From: Mycolicibacterium tusciae JS617
GTDB lineage: Bacteria; Actinomycetota; Actinomycetes; Mycobacteriales; Mycobacteriaceae
Assembly: GCF_000243415.2 (NCBI RefSeq)
Contig: NZ_KI912270.1
Span: 2,108,001 to 2,172,000, forward strand
DNA length: 64,000 nt
Direction of reading: 5' to 3'
How positions within the stretch are numbered: position 1 is the stretch's first letter; every line of letters starts with the position of its first letter. This document shows positions 1 through 7,714 of this stretch, piece by piece. Under the pieces are notes generated by a model. That model did no database searches. It saw only the letters and a list, made by a program, of their open reading frames with translations, and had not been told where the DNA came from. A program made the translations under genes and the position numbers.

Positions 1-485
1 GCCAGAGCATCGTCCAAGCTGATGGCGCCCGGTAACAGCGGCACAGAGCTGTCGTCGTCGACGGAGATCATCAGATCCGCGGCGGCAGGCGGAAGGACGT
101 CGGCCAACTTCGGCCCGAATGAGCGGTGGTAGATCACCGCCCGCGGCTGCAGGTATTCCAGGAGTTCGGCCACCTCGCGCGGCGCGTAGTTGTAGTTGAC
201 GTTGACCGGCACGGTTCGTGCCTTCAGCGAACCGATAACCATGTCGGGGTACAGATCGTTGTGCATGATGAGTGCCACGCGGTCCTGTCCGCATTCCCAG
301 TTCGCGAGCTCGCCTCGCTCCCGGTGCGCGCCCAACCCCTGCCCGGCAAGGTAATTGGCCAATCGGCGGGTGCGCTCCGCCGACCCCCCGAACGTGCTGC
401 GGCGCGTACCGCAGATGGTCATGAGCCGGTCGGGGTCGGCGTCGGCGATCGCGTCGAGCACCGCCCCGATGGTCCATTCGCCCAT
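1..485 (-). CDS. acyl-CoA synthetase (FadD-type), N-terminal part, cut by window edge
   Basis: The minus strand reads an open frame from ATG at 485 to the window edge, giving the first ~161 residues of an AMP-dependent acyl-CoA synthetase. The N-terminus has the family's usual layout: MGEWTIGAVLDAIADADPDR followed further on by the substrate-entry stretch DRVALIMHNDLYPDMVIGSL and the motif NVNYNYAPREVAELLEY typical of mycobacterial FadD proteins. The enzyme would activate a carboxylic acid to its CoA ester with ATP. It starts two bases after the amidohydrolase stop, so it is the last visible gene of the 5291-to-1 operon. The ATP-binding P-loop and catalytic lysine lie outside the window. Confidence 0.85.
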   Translation of the reverse strand, partial: MGEWTIGAVLDAIADADPDRLMTICGTRRSTFGGSAERTRRLANYLAGQGLGAHRERGELANWECGQDRVALIMHNDLYPDMVIGSLKARTVPVNVNYNYAPREVAELLEYLQPRAVIYHRSFGPKLADVLPPAAADLMISVDDDSSVPLLPGAISLDDAL

Positions 486-487
486 GG

Positions 488-1696
488 TTAGGCGGAGGCC
501 GTTACGTTCGCACCCAGCAGCTCGAGTGCGTTGTCGCGCATGACCTTCCGGGTGTCCTCGTAGCTGAACTCGGGGAACTGCGGGATATCGGCGGTGAAGG
601 TCATCGGATCGGCCAGGCCTTCGCCGTGGGGCCAATCCGAACCGAACAGAATCTTGTCGACGCCGATCGTCGCGGCGAGCAGCTTGACGTCATCCTCGTA
701 GTACGGCGCGATCCACACGTTGTTTCTCAGCTGCTCGACCGGGTCCTCTTTGAAGTGATACGGCGCGGTGTTGGCGGCCTTCTTGAGCCGTTTGATCAAG
801 CGGTAGACGAAATATGAGCCGTTCTCGATGCTCGCCACCTTCAACTTCGGATGCCGGGTGAAGACCTGATGCACGATCATCGAAGCCATCGAGTCGTGAA
901 TGGCGCGGTCGTCGAGCAGCACCTGGTCCAACGGATCTTTCTTGCCGAATCCCTCGAACGTGGCCTTGCCGCCCCACAATGCCGCGATCGCGAGGTAGCC
1001 GCTATCGGACAGGTGGAAGATCACCGGAACGCGGGCCTCGGCCAGCCGGGCCCACACCGGATCGTGCAACGGATCGCCCAGTGAACGGGGCTTGGTACGA
1101 CCGGGGACGGGCGCAGGCCGCACACACACGTTCTTGGCGCCGCGACTGAGGACGAAGTCGACCTCCTCCACGGCCTTGTCCGGATCGGCCAGCGAGATGA
1201 TCGGCGCCGAGAGGAAGCGGTGGTCGGGACGATCGAAACCCCAGTCTTCGTCCAGCCACAGGTTGAACGCGTGCACCGTCGCCGTGGTCGCCTCGATGTC
1301 GTGCTTGAGGGCCTCCTCGACACCGCACGCGAAAGTCGGCAGCATGAACACGGTTTCGAGGTTCTGCTTGTCAAGAAACTTCAGCCGGGCATCGCGATTC
1401 TGGTACTCGGGATGGTCGGGCAGCCGGTCGACCTTCATCAGCGATGCCGGGTCAACGCCCTCGGGGATTTCACCGCGGAACAGCAGATCGAGGCACCCCG
1501 GTTCGATGATCGGGTCGAACGTCGGATTCGGGATGAAGTGGTTGACCACGCCGCCCATGACGGCGAACGTGCGCTTGCCCTCGGTGAGCATCTGCACTCC
1601 GCGGCGCTTGAACTCCTTGGGCAGGTGCCGCGTGCACGAGTCGATCGTCTCGTAGTAATGGTTGTCGACGTCGATGGCCATGTAGTCCAGGGTCAC
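488..1696 (-). CDS. amidohydrolase family 2 metal-dependent hydrolase
   Basis: A 402-residue protein of the amidohydrolase_2 (TIM-barrel, ACMSD/resorcylate decarboxylase-like) family. The N-terminal MAIDVDNHYYE is the usual mycobacterial form of the first metal-binding strand, and FGSDWPHGEG near residue 360 carries the conserved barrel-end Asp. Members hydrolyse or decarboxylate ring or diketone intermediates with a divalent metal. The GTG start at 1696 was chosen because it overlaps the upstream crotonase stop in a GTGA arrangement; an ATG five codons later is the alternative. The frame stays open far upstream but that extension lies inside the crotonase gene. Context with a crotonase and a DapA-type aldolase suggests ring-cleavage chemistry, which is inference. 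Confidence 0.88.
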   Translation of the reverse strand: MTLDYMAIDVDNHYYETIDSCTRHLPKEFKRRGVQMLTEGKRTFAVMGGVVNHFIPNPTFDPIIEPGCLDLLFRGEIPEGVDPASLMKVDRLPDHPEYQNRDARLKFLDKQNLETVFMLPTFACGVEEALKHDIEATTATVHAFNLWLDEDWGFDRPDHRFLSAPIISLADPDKAVEEVDFVLSRGAKNVCVRPAPVPGRTKPRSLGDPLHDPVWARLAEARVPVIFHLSDSGYLAIAALWGGKATFEGFGKKDPLDQVLLDDRAIHDSMASMIVHQVFTRHPKLKVASIENGSYFVYRLIKRLKKAANTAPYHFKEDPVEQLRNNVWIAPYYEDDVKLLAATIGVDKILFGSDWPHGEGLADPMTFTADIPQFPEFSYEDTRKVMRDNALELLGANVTASA

Positions 1697-2571
1697 GGTT
1701 CCTGTCCTTTCACAGATCCTTGGGCCGGCGGGAAGTTGGGCTGACGCTTTTCGAAGAAGCTCGTGACGCCTTCGATGAAGTCGGGACGCTGCAGGGATTC
1801 GTGCATCAGCTTTTCGGCATCGTCGCTGGCGTCGAACACATCGCGCATGGTGTCTGCGTACACCTGTTGCTTGATCACCGCCAGCGAGCTGGGCGCGCAA
1901 TTGGCGGCGATGTCCTCGGCGTAGGCGATCGCACGTGGCAGCAGCTCGTCCGGCGCCACGACTTCCTTGACCAGACCCAGGCGCTGCGCCTCGTCGGCCA
2001 GGAACACCCGACCGGTCAGCAGCAGGTCGAGCGCGACACCCTGGCCGACGATGCGAGGCAGGATCCACGAGATCCCGTACTCCGCGATCAGGCCTCGGCG
2101 GGCGAACGAGGTGCTGAATTTGGCGCCGTCGGCGGCGAACCGCACGTCGCACATCAATGCCATCGTCATGCCCATACCGGCACACGCACCATTGATCGCC
2201 GCGATGACGGGTTTTCTCATCGTGGCAGTGAAATGCGGATGGCGTGCACCGACCAGCTTGGCGACGTCTGTATCCGCGGCGGCATCGACAGTGGCGGCGC
2301 TGATCGACGTGAGGTCGCCCATGTCCGCCCCGGCGCAGAAGGCCCGGCCTTTACCGGTCACCACGACGGCGCGGACGTCGGGATCGGCCTCGGCGTCGTC
2401 GAGACGCAGGTAGAAGGTCGTGGCCAGACCACCGCCCCAGCCGTTCATCCGTTCGGGCCGGTTGAGCGTGAGGACCGCGACGCCGGTGTCGAGCACCTGG
2501 TAGAGCACGGGTTCGCTCTCGCCGGAGGCGTTGAGGTCCAAGGGGTCAGCGACGCGATCTCCAACGCTCAC
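1693..2571 (-). CDS. crotonase-fold protein lacking both hydratase glutamates
   Basis: A 292-residue enoyl-CoA hydratase/isomerase superfamily protein. The crotonase core is clear: VAVLTLNRPERMNGW, the oxyanion-hole stretch GRAFCAGADMGDL around residue 85, and ACAGMGMTMALMCDVRFAA. The two glutamates that define true enoyl-CoA hydratases are missing (GMGMTMAL in place of GGGCE, SFARRGLIAE in place of the FG-PE motif), so the reaction may be isomerisation, C-C hydrolysis or another crotonase activity. The GTG start follows GAGGAGG with 7-base spacing. The gene is preceded by a 93-base gap with a palindrome, so it may have its own promoter, and it overlaps the amidohydrolase by four bases. Confidence 0.9.
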   Translation of the reverse strand: MSVGDRVADPLDLNASGESEPVLYQVLDTGVAVLTLNRPERMNGWGGGLATTFYLRLDDAEADPDVRAVVVTGKGRAFCAGADMGDLTSISAATVDAAADTDVAKLVGARHPHFTATMRKPVIAAINGACAGMGMTMALMCDVRFAADGAKFSTSFARRGLIAEYGISWILPRIVGQGVALDLLLTGRVFLADEAQRLGLVKEVVAPDELLPRAIAYAEDIAANCAPSSLAVIKQQVYADTMRDVFDASDDAEKLMHESLQRPDFIEGVTSFFEKRQPNFPPAQGSVKGQEP

Positions 2572-2602
2572 CCGTAGCCCTCCTCAGGCGTGTCGAACTG
2601 GA

Positions 2603-2621
2603 TGTATGTGCATACTGTACA
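2603..2621. promoter_or_regulatory. palindromic putative operator/promoter
   Basis: The sequence TGTATGTGCATACTGTACA contains the perfect inverted repeat GTATG-TG-CATAC (2604-2615) and an overlapping TACTGTA. It sits 32 bases upstream of the crotonase GTG at 2571, in the only sizeable gap of the operon. It could be a regulator site or overlap a -10 hexamer on one strand. A similar TACTGTA occurs at 13402-13408 and, inverted, at 5348-5354. Confidence 0.4.
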
Positions 2622-2664
2622 CCTATCGGTAGCGCCTTCCGCAACCGTCTCGCGGGAGCACATC

Positions 2665-3672
2665 TCAGCCGCCGACCAGCCCAAACCTCTGATATGCCGC
2701 GTCGATCCGTGCTTTGGCATCTCCCGGCAGTACGGCCTGCGGAGGTCGCGAGTGGGGGTATGCCCCGATAGGCAGGCCAAGCACCGACGCCGCGTACTTG
2801 AACGCCCCGCCCCAGTGAGTGAAATAGTCCGGTCGCCCCGGATAACACGTGAAGCACCCGCCGATGTCGACGGTGAACTGGTCGAGACCCGACTTCTCCG
2901 CGTAGTCCATCGCCTCAGACAACTTGTCGCTCCACACGAGTTCCCAGTATTCGGAGAACACCCGATGCTGCGGGGTTTCGTAGAGATAGCCAGCCGTGCC
3001 CAGTTGAGCGGGTCCGACGATCCCCGCGCGTAGCCAGCCGGCGCGGTAGACCATCGTTTCGCATTCCCAGATCGTCAGGTCGGGCGCGAGGTTGTGTAGC
3101 TGCCGGCTGGCCGTGGGCCGGAAGGCGCCTTCCTTGGTCGCGCACACCGCGCCGATCTCGTCATAGATCCGCGCACCCTCAACAGGTGTCAGCACGTACC
3201 CAGACGACGGTGAGTTGAACATGCCCAGCGCGATGTCACTGCGGTCGGCGATGTACCGGAAGAAATTCAACACTCCCTCGCCGCCATGCGCCTCCATCAT
3301 CGGTGTCTGGATGTAGACAATGTCAGCGCCCGCCTGCTGGGCGTGCAACGTGAGGTCCAGACAGTCCTTCGCCGATGTGGCAGCGGTGCAGGCCTGCACG
3401 ACTACGTCGGGATTAACCGCCCGCCCCTCTTCGATCGCCACCTCAAGCAAGCGCTTCCGCTCATCGGATGTCAACGACCAGAACTCCGCGATTCCGCTGG
3501 TGCACCACAGCATCGGGTGGCGCAACTCGCCGACGCAGTAGCGCACTAGCGTTCGGTAAGCGTCCCAGTCGATGTCGTCGCCGTCCTCGCCGCAGAACGG
3601 CGTGTACAGGGAGTTGCCGATACCCCGCAGATTGCTGCGGGCCCAATCCCGCGCCTCGTTGGCCGTCGCCAC
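2665..3672 (-). CDS. dihydrodipicolinate synthase (DapA) family aldolase/hydratase-aldolase
   Basis: A 335-residue Schiff-base TIM-barrel protein. GIGNSLYTPF at the N-terminus, the GADIVYIQTPMM strand and CATKEGAF, whose lysine is the expected imine-forming residue, place it in the DapA/NanA/NahE superfamily. It is longer than DapA (~290) and closer in size to hydratase-aldolases of ring degradation; the true substrate is unknown. The start is GTG at 3672, preceded by GAGGAGG at 3678-3684 with 5-base spacing. The frame is open further upstream to 3759, but that extension would translate the 12-base repeat and overlap the SDR gene, so it was rejected. It lies in the operon with SDR, crotonases and an amidohydrolase. 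Confidence 0.85.
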   Translation of the reverse strand: MATANEARDWARSNLRGIGNSLYTPFCGEDGDDIDWDAYRTLVRYCVGELRHPMLWCTSGIAEFWSLTSDERKRLLEVAIEEGRAVNPDVVVQACTAATSAKDCLDLTLHAQQAGADIVYIQTPMMEAHGGEGVLNFFRYIADRSDIALGMFNSPSSGYVLTPVEGARIYDEIGAVCATKEGAFRPTASRQLHNLAPDLTIWECETMVYRAGWLRAGIVGPAQLGTAGYLYETPQHRVFSEYWELVWSDKLSEAMDYAEKSGLDQFTVDIGGCFTCYPGRPDYFTHWGGAFKYAASVLGLPIGAYPHSRPPQAVLPGDAKARIDAAYQRFGLVGG

Positions 3673-3682
3673 TGCTGCCTCC

Positions 3683-3730
3683 TCAGGTGAAGTCTCAGGT
3701 GAAGTCTCAGATGAAGTCTCAGATGAAGTC
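3683..3730. repeat. four tandem 12-bp units carrying duplicated SDR stop codon
   Basis: Four 12-bp units lie head to tail: TCAGGTGAAGTC twice, then TCAGATGAAGTC twice. On the minus strand the unit nearest the SDR gene encodes its last residues and stop (GAC TTC ATC TGA), and because 12 is a multiple of three each later unit re-presents an in-frame stop. The array fills the space between the SDR stop and the ribosome-binding site of the DapA-family gene. Confidence 0.9.
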
Positions 3731-4516
3731 AGAGCCTCCGTCGACGTTGACATTGGCACCGGTCATGTACGAATTTCGCCGGGACGCGAGAAACGCTACG
3801 ACAGGACCCATTTCGTCGGGTAGACCTGCGCGCGGTAAGTGCGCGGGGTGCCCGAAGTGCTCGTCGATGGCCGACATCAACGCATACGGATCGGTGCCGT
3901 CGACCCCAACGGATGCGGCCCAGTCGACCAACGCCTCCGACGCGACGCTGCCCGGTGAGACGACATTGACCATGATCTCGTCCTTGGCCAGCATCAGCGA
4001 GAGGTTCTTCGAGACGCTCGTCAGCGCCGCCTTGGCGGCCGTGTATGCGGGCAAGATGACGCTCTGGCGTTGCGTCGAGTGGGCAGAGAAGTTCACGATG
4101 CGTGCCCATTGCGCTTTGCGCAGCAGCGGTAGTGCGGACCGGACGCAGTGCACCATCCCCATCACGCCGTCGTCGAACGCTGCGCGCCACTGATCGTCGG
4201 TGAGATCGTCGAAGGTGCCGACGGATCCGGGCCCCACTGCGTTGATGAGGATGTTGAGCCCGCCACTCCACCGTGCGCTCAGTTCGTCGAACACCCGCTG
4301 CACCTGGTCGGGGTCCGAGGTGTCGGCCACCAGCCCGAGCGCATCCGGACTTCCCCGATCAGCCAAATCCGTTGCGGCGTCATCGAGTAGCGCCTGCGTC
4401 CGGCCGACGACGGCCACCCGCGCACCGTCTTCGGCGAGGCAGCGGGCGGTCGCAAGCCCCATACCTCGGCCGCCCCCGACGACCACGGCGGCCGCATCCC
4501 TCAATCCGAGATCCAT
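3719..4516 (-). CDS. short-chain dehydrogenase/reductase (SDR)
   Basis: A 265-residue classical SDR. The cofactor motif is VVVGGGRGMGLA near residue 12, the NAG-equivalent is LINAVGPGSV near residue 90, and the catalytic YxxxK is AYTAAKAA. The C-terminus GANVNVDGGSDFI is the normal SDR end. It would oxidise or reduce a hydroxyacyl or ring alcohol with NAD(P). The ATG at 4516 lies 13 bases after the crotonase stop, so the genes are co-transcribed. Its stop codon lies in the last unit of a 12-bp tandem repeat that runs on downstream. Confidence 0.9.
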   Translation of the reverse strand: MDLGLRDAAAVVVGGGRGMGLATARCLAEDGARVAVVGRTQALLDDAATDLADRGSPDALGLVADTSDPDQVQRVFDELSARWSGGLNILINAVGPGSVGTFDDLTDDQWRAAFDDGVMGMVHCVRSALPLLRKAQWARIVNFSAHSTQRQSVILPAYTAAKAALTSVSKNLSLMLAKDEIMVNVVSPGSVASEALVDWAASVGVDGTDPYALMSAIDEHFGHPAHLPRAGLPDEMGPVVAFLASRRNSYMTGANVNVDGGSDFI

Positions 4517-4529
4517 GACGTGCTACCTG

Positions 4530-5291
4530 TCAGGTACCGGTCCAGTTGGGCGCGCGCTTTTCTGCAAACGCGACTGCCCCTTCCTTGGCATCGTTCGACG
4601 AGAAGATGGGAATGATGTACTCGAGCTGCTTTTTCCACATCTCGTCCTCGCTCCAACCCACGGACTTGACGAGAATTTCCTTGGTGGTCGCCACCGCGAG
4701 AGGACCATTCGCCGTGATGCGTTCGGCCAATTCGATTGCGCCGGCAAGTGCTTCGCCCGGCTCCGTGAGCACGTTGACGAATCCCCATGCCTCCGCCTGC
4801 TCGGCGGTGAAGCTCTCGCCGGTCAGCGCCAACTGAAGTGCCTTCTGATACGGGATTCGCTTGTGCAGACGCAGCAGCCCGCCACCGGCGGCCACAAGTC
4901 CGCGTTTCACTTCCGGTATACCGAATTTCGCGGTCCGCGATGCCACCACCAGATCCGTCGCGAGGACCACTTCGGTGCCACCGGCTAGCGCATAGCCCTC
5001 GACGGCCGAGATGAGTGGCTTCCTCGGCGGCCGCTCGGTGAAGCCGATGCCACGACCCGGAATCGCGACCATCTCGCCCGCGGCGAAGGCCTTCAGGTCC
5101 ATGCCCGAACAGAAGTTGCCACCTGCACCCGTCAGCACTGCTGCCGATAGGTCCTTGTCTTCGTCGAGTTCGTCGACCGCGTCGGCCAGGCCCTGGCTGA
5201 CCGCCAGATTCACCGCGTTTCGCGCTTCCGGCCGATTGATCGTGATGACGAGCACGCGCCCCCGGCGCTCCGTCAGGATTTCCTCCGACAC
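4530..5291 (-). CDS. enoyl-CoA hydratase with both catalytic glutamates
   Basis: A 253-residue crotonase-fold protein. Both hydratase glutamates are visible, in AGGTEVVLATD and in FGIPEVKRG, and the oxyanion-hole stretch is NFCSGMDLKAF, so a true syn-hydration of an enoyl-CoA is plausible. It is the first gene of the minus operon. GTG at 5291 (VSEEILTERRG) was preferred since the family normally begins there and AAAGG lies seven bases upstream; ATG at 5321 and GTG at 5333 are open alternatives, but the latter touches the operator palindrome. It diverges from the TetR gene. Confidence 0.9.
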   Translation of the reverse strand: MSEEILTERRGRVLVITINRPEARNAVNLAVSQGLADAVDELDEDKDLSAAVLTGAGGNFCSGMDLKAFAAGEMVAIPGRGIGFTERPPRKPLISAVEGYALAGGTEVVLATDLVVASRTAKFGIPEVKRGLVAAGGGLLRLHKRIPYQKALQLALTGESFTAEQAEAWGFVNVLTEPGEALAGAIELAERITANGPLAVATTKEILVKSVGWSEDEMWKKQLEYIIPIFSSNDAKEGAVAFAEKRAPNWTGT

Positions 5292-5333
5292 ACTTCGCCT
5301 TTCGCTGACTTTCGCTTCCATCGCTGGAAACAC

Positions 5334-5354
5334 TTACTATAGGGCTTACAGTAA
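5334..5354. promoter_or_regulatory. imperfect 21-bp palindrome, likely TetR operator
   Basis: Outer arms TTACT and AGTAA flank an inner TA/TA pair around a central G at 5344, giving an imperfect dyad. It lies between the divergent enoyl-CoA hydratase (minus) and TetR (plus) genes, the standard position for an autoregulated TetR operator. The TACTGTA core read on the minus strand recurs upstream of other operons in the window. Confidence 0.55.
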
Positions 5355-5483
5355 AGAATCGAAACGGTGAAACGGTACGGTTGACGGCAGCGGCTGAGCG
5401 GCGACACACCTGCGTAGATGCAGATCAGAGGGCAGTTGCCGGTACATTCAGTCCACCAGTCGATTGTGATGGAGGTGCCCTTC

Positions 5484-6206
5484 GTGGCAAGGCAGGCGAC
5501 CGCAGAGAAGCGTCCGCGGCGCGAACGCGGGTCGATCAATCCCGACGACATCATCAAGGGTGCGTTCGAACTCGCCGAAGAGGTGGGCATCGACAACCTC
5601 TCCATGCCGCTGCTCGGTAAGCACCTCGGCGTCGGCGTGACCAGTATCTATTGGTACTTCCGCAAAAAGGATGACCTGCTCAACGCCATGACCGACCGGG
5701 CGCTGCGGCAGTACGTCTTCGCCACGCCCTATGTCGAGGCCAAGGACTGGCGCGAGACCCTGCGCAATCACGCGCGGTCGATGCGAAAGACGTTCCTGGG
5801 CAACCCGATTCTGTGCGATCTCATCCTTATTCGCTCGGCTCTGAGCCCGCGCACCGCACGGCTCGGCGTGCAGGAGGTCGAGAAGGCGATCGCGAGCCTG
5901 ACGGAGGCGGGCCTCTCGGCCGATGACGCCTTCGACACGTACTCCGCGGTGTCGGTACACGTCCGCGGTTCGGTGGTGCTGCAACGTCTACGCGAAAAGA
6001 ACCGGAAAACGGACGAGGGCCCCGGCGACCTCGACGAAGTCATGGCTATCGACGGCGACTCGACGCCACTGCTTGCTCTGGTCACCGAAAAGGGCCATCA
6101 CCTCGGCGCGGCCGACGAGAACAACTTCGAGTTCGGTCTCGAGTGCATCCTCGACCACGCCGGCCGGCTGATTGACGAGGCCAAGAAGCCCGCGCGCAAA
6201 CGCTAG
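5484..6206 (+). CDS. TetR-family transcriptional regulator
   Basis: A 240-residue regulator. The N-terminal helix-turn-helix is clear (IIKGAFELAEEVGIDNLSM, then LGKHLGVGVTSIYWYFRKKD), followed by a ligand domain resembling the tetracycline-repressor C-terminal type. GTG at 5484 was chosen because GGAGG (5471-5475) precedes it by eight bases; an ATG at 5469 and an earlier ATG at 5418 remain possible. It is divergent from the 5291-1 catabolic operon and probably represses it in response to a CoA ester or related ligand; that role is inferred from position and the palindrome at 5334-5354. Confidence 0.88.
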   Translation: MARQATAEKRPRRERGSINPDDIIKGAFELAEEVGIDNLSMPLLGKHLGVGVTSIYWYFRKKDDLLNAMTDRALRQYVFATPYVEAKDWRETLRNHARSMRKTFLGNPILCDLILIRSALSPRTARLGVQEVEKAIASLTEAGLSADDAFDTYSAVSVHVRGSVVLQRLREKNRKTDEGPGDLDEVMAIDGDSTPLLALVTEKGHHLGAADENNFEFGLECILDHAGRLIDEAKKPARKR

Positions 6207-6306
6207 CTAGACGGTATGAGGGGCTGGGGCCCCGCTCACATGTGAACGTGGGTTGCCGACAGGAATGTGGTCCTGGCCGGTAGAGCCACAGATGTGGGAG
6301 GCCCCA

Positions 6307-7390
6307 GTGAAGGTTCAGCGTACGAGTGTTGGTTTGGATGTGCACGCACGATCGGTGGTCGCATGCGGTCTTGATGGTGAGACCGGGGAGCTCTTCGAGC
6401 GGCGGTTGACTCCGGATCACGGGGAGATTCTGGCGTGGTTGGGTGATCTGCCCGGGCCGGTTGCTGCGACCTATGAGGCGGGCCCGACGGGTTTCGTGTT
6501 GGCCCGCAGCATCAATGCCTCCGGGATCAGGTGTTCGGTCGCCGCGCCGTCGAAGTTGCAGCGCCCGGTCGGCGATCGGGTCAAGACCGATAAGCGCGAT
6601 GCCCGTCATCTGGCCCGGTTGTTGCATCTGGGCGAGATCGTCGAAGTCGAGATCCCCAGCGTGGAGCAGGAATCTGCGCGTGATCTGTTCCGGGCGCGGG
6701 AGGCCTGCCGCAAGGACCTGATGGCCGCCCGTCATCGGCTCTCGAAGCTGCTGCTGCGCCGAGGGATCGTCTACTACGGCGGAACGGCCTGGTCACGAAA
6801 TCACGAACGGTGGCTGCAGAGCCAGCGGTTCGACGACCCCGCGCTGGCGATCGCCTATGACACCGCCTTCGACACGGTGGTGACCACCACCGCTCGCCGG
6901 GGCCGCCTGGATGCGGCGATCACCGCGATGGCCGCCGATTCCACGGTCACCCCGGTGGTGACGCGGCTGGGGTGTCTGCGCGGGGTCTCGACGTTGACGG
7001 CGTTCGGGTTGGCCACCGAGATCGGCGACTGGCACCGGCTGAGCGGGCGTTCGATCGGCGCCTATCTGGGGCTGGTGCCATGCGAGTACTCCTCGGGAGA
7101 CAACAGGGTCCAGGGCGGGTTGACCCCGCACCGGCAACGGCCACGCCCGCCGGTTGTTGATCGAGGCGGCTTGGCATCACCGGCCGTCGTATCGGCCCGG
7201 TGAGGTGATGCGGCGTCGCTGGGATGCCGCCCCACCGGCAGCGCGAGCTCGCGGGCAGGCCGCCAACCGGCGACTGCACGCCCGCTGGCTGCGGTTCAAC
7301 GAACGCCGCAAGCGTCCAGTGGTGGCCAATGCCGCCATCGCCCGCGAGTTGGCCGGCTGGTGCTGGTCGTTGGCCGTCATGGACGACTGA
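6307..7390 (+). pseudogene. IS110-family transposase, frameshifted
   Basis: The N-terminal RuvC-like DEDD domain is intact: VGLDVHARS (Asp), ATYEAGPTGF (Glu) and VKTDKRDARHLARL (two Asp). The C-terminal Tnp_20 region reads YLGLVPCEYSSGDNRVQGGL and then changes frame: about 7130-7136 an extra base moves TGNGHARRLLIEAAWHHR into the +1-shifted frame, which continues to the stop at 7390. The break lies just after the catalytic serine region, so the product is either truncated (stop at 7203) or needs frameshifting. The GTG start at 6307 (VKVQRTSVGLD) fits the family. The element lies directly downstream of the TetR gene. Confidence 0.85.
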
Positions 7391-7622
7391 GAACAACTGA
7401 ATCGTCCAGGTGTCCGTATCGAGGTGATCGGCAAGCGTCTTGGAGTGACCCGCGGAAATCGCTATGAGCAATCATGTTGCCCTGCAACTGATCACGCTCG
7501 ATTACTAGACCTGCGATCCACTCCGACTCGAAGACCCGTCCTGCGGTAACCAACCCGCGCATATCAGACTGACACGCGTCGACACGACACGCTCGGCACC
7601 CACGAACGCTCACCTGGTCAAC
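7391..7622. other. IS110 3' non-coding tail, possible bridge-RNA region
   Basis: About 230 bases follow the transposase without a convincing gene. IS110-family elements encode a structured bridge RNA in a non-coding end; the 5' non-coding part here is at most 100 bases, so a long 3' tail would suit the IS1111-type arrangement. No target or donor loop could be assigned by eye, and the exact right end of the element was not found. Confidence 0.35.
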
Positions 7623-7660
7623 GAAGCGGCGGCCGCAGCGACGGTTGCGGCCGCCGCTTC
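7623..7660. terminator. strong perfect hairpin
   Basis: A 15-bp perfect inverted repeat (GAAGCGGCGGCCGCA and its complement) encloses an 8-base loop at 7638-7645. There is no T-run, as is common for mycobacterial terminators. It could end the IS110 or displaced TetR transcript, or be an intergenic palindrome. Confidence 0.65.
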
Positions 7661-7696
7661 ACCCTGCCCACTTGACAAACCACTCCCCATATCAGC

Positions 7697-7714
7697 GATT
7701 TCGGTGCGCGTACG
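7697..7714. repeat. left arm of IS target palindrome, copy A
   Basis: GATTTCGGTGCGCGTACG flanks the left end of IS copy A, and its near complement (one mismatch in 18) flanks the right end at 9619-9636. The identical 18 bases flank the left of IS copy B at 37252-37269. Because the sequence differs between copies just inside these arms while the IS interior does not, the arms look like a pre-existing palindrome into whose centre the IS inserted. Confidence 0.6.

Noticed and set aside
1697..2185. Long frame extension upstream of the amidohydrolase
   Set aside because: It lies inside the crotonase gene in another frame, has arginine-rich shadow composition, and GTG 1696 overlaps the crotonase stop.
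3673..3759. N-terminal extension of the DapA-family protein (MPMSTSTEAL...SPEE)
   Set aside because: It is translated from the 12-bp repeat and the antisense end of the SDR gene region; GAGGAGG plus GTG 3672 gives a much better start.
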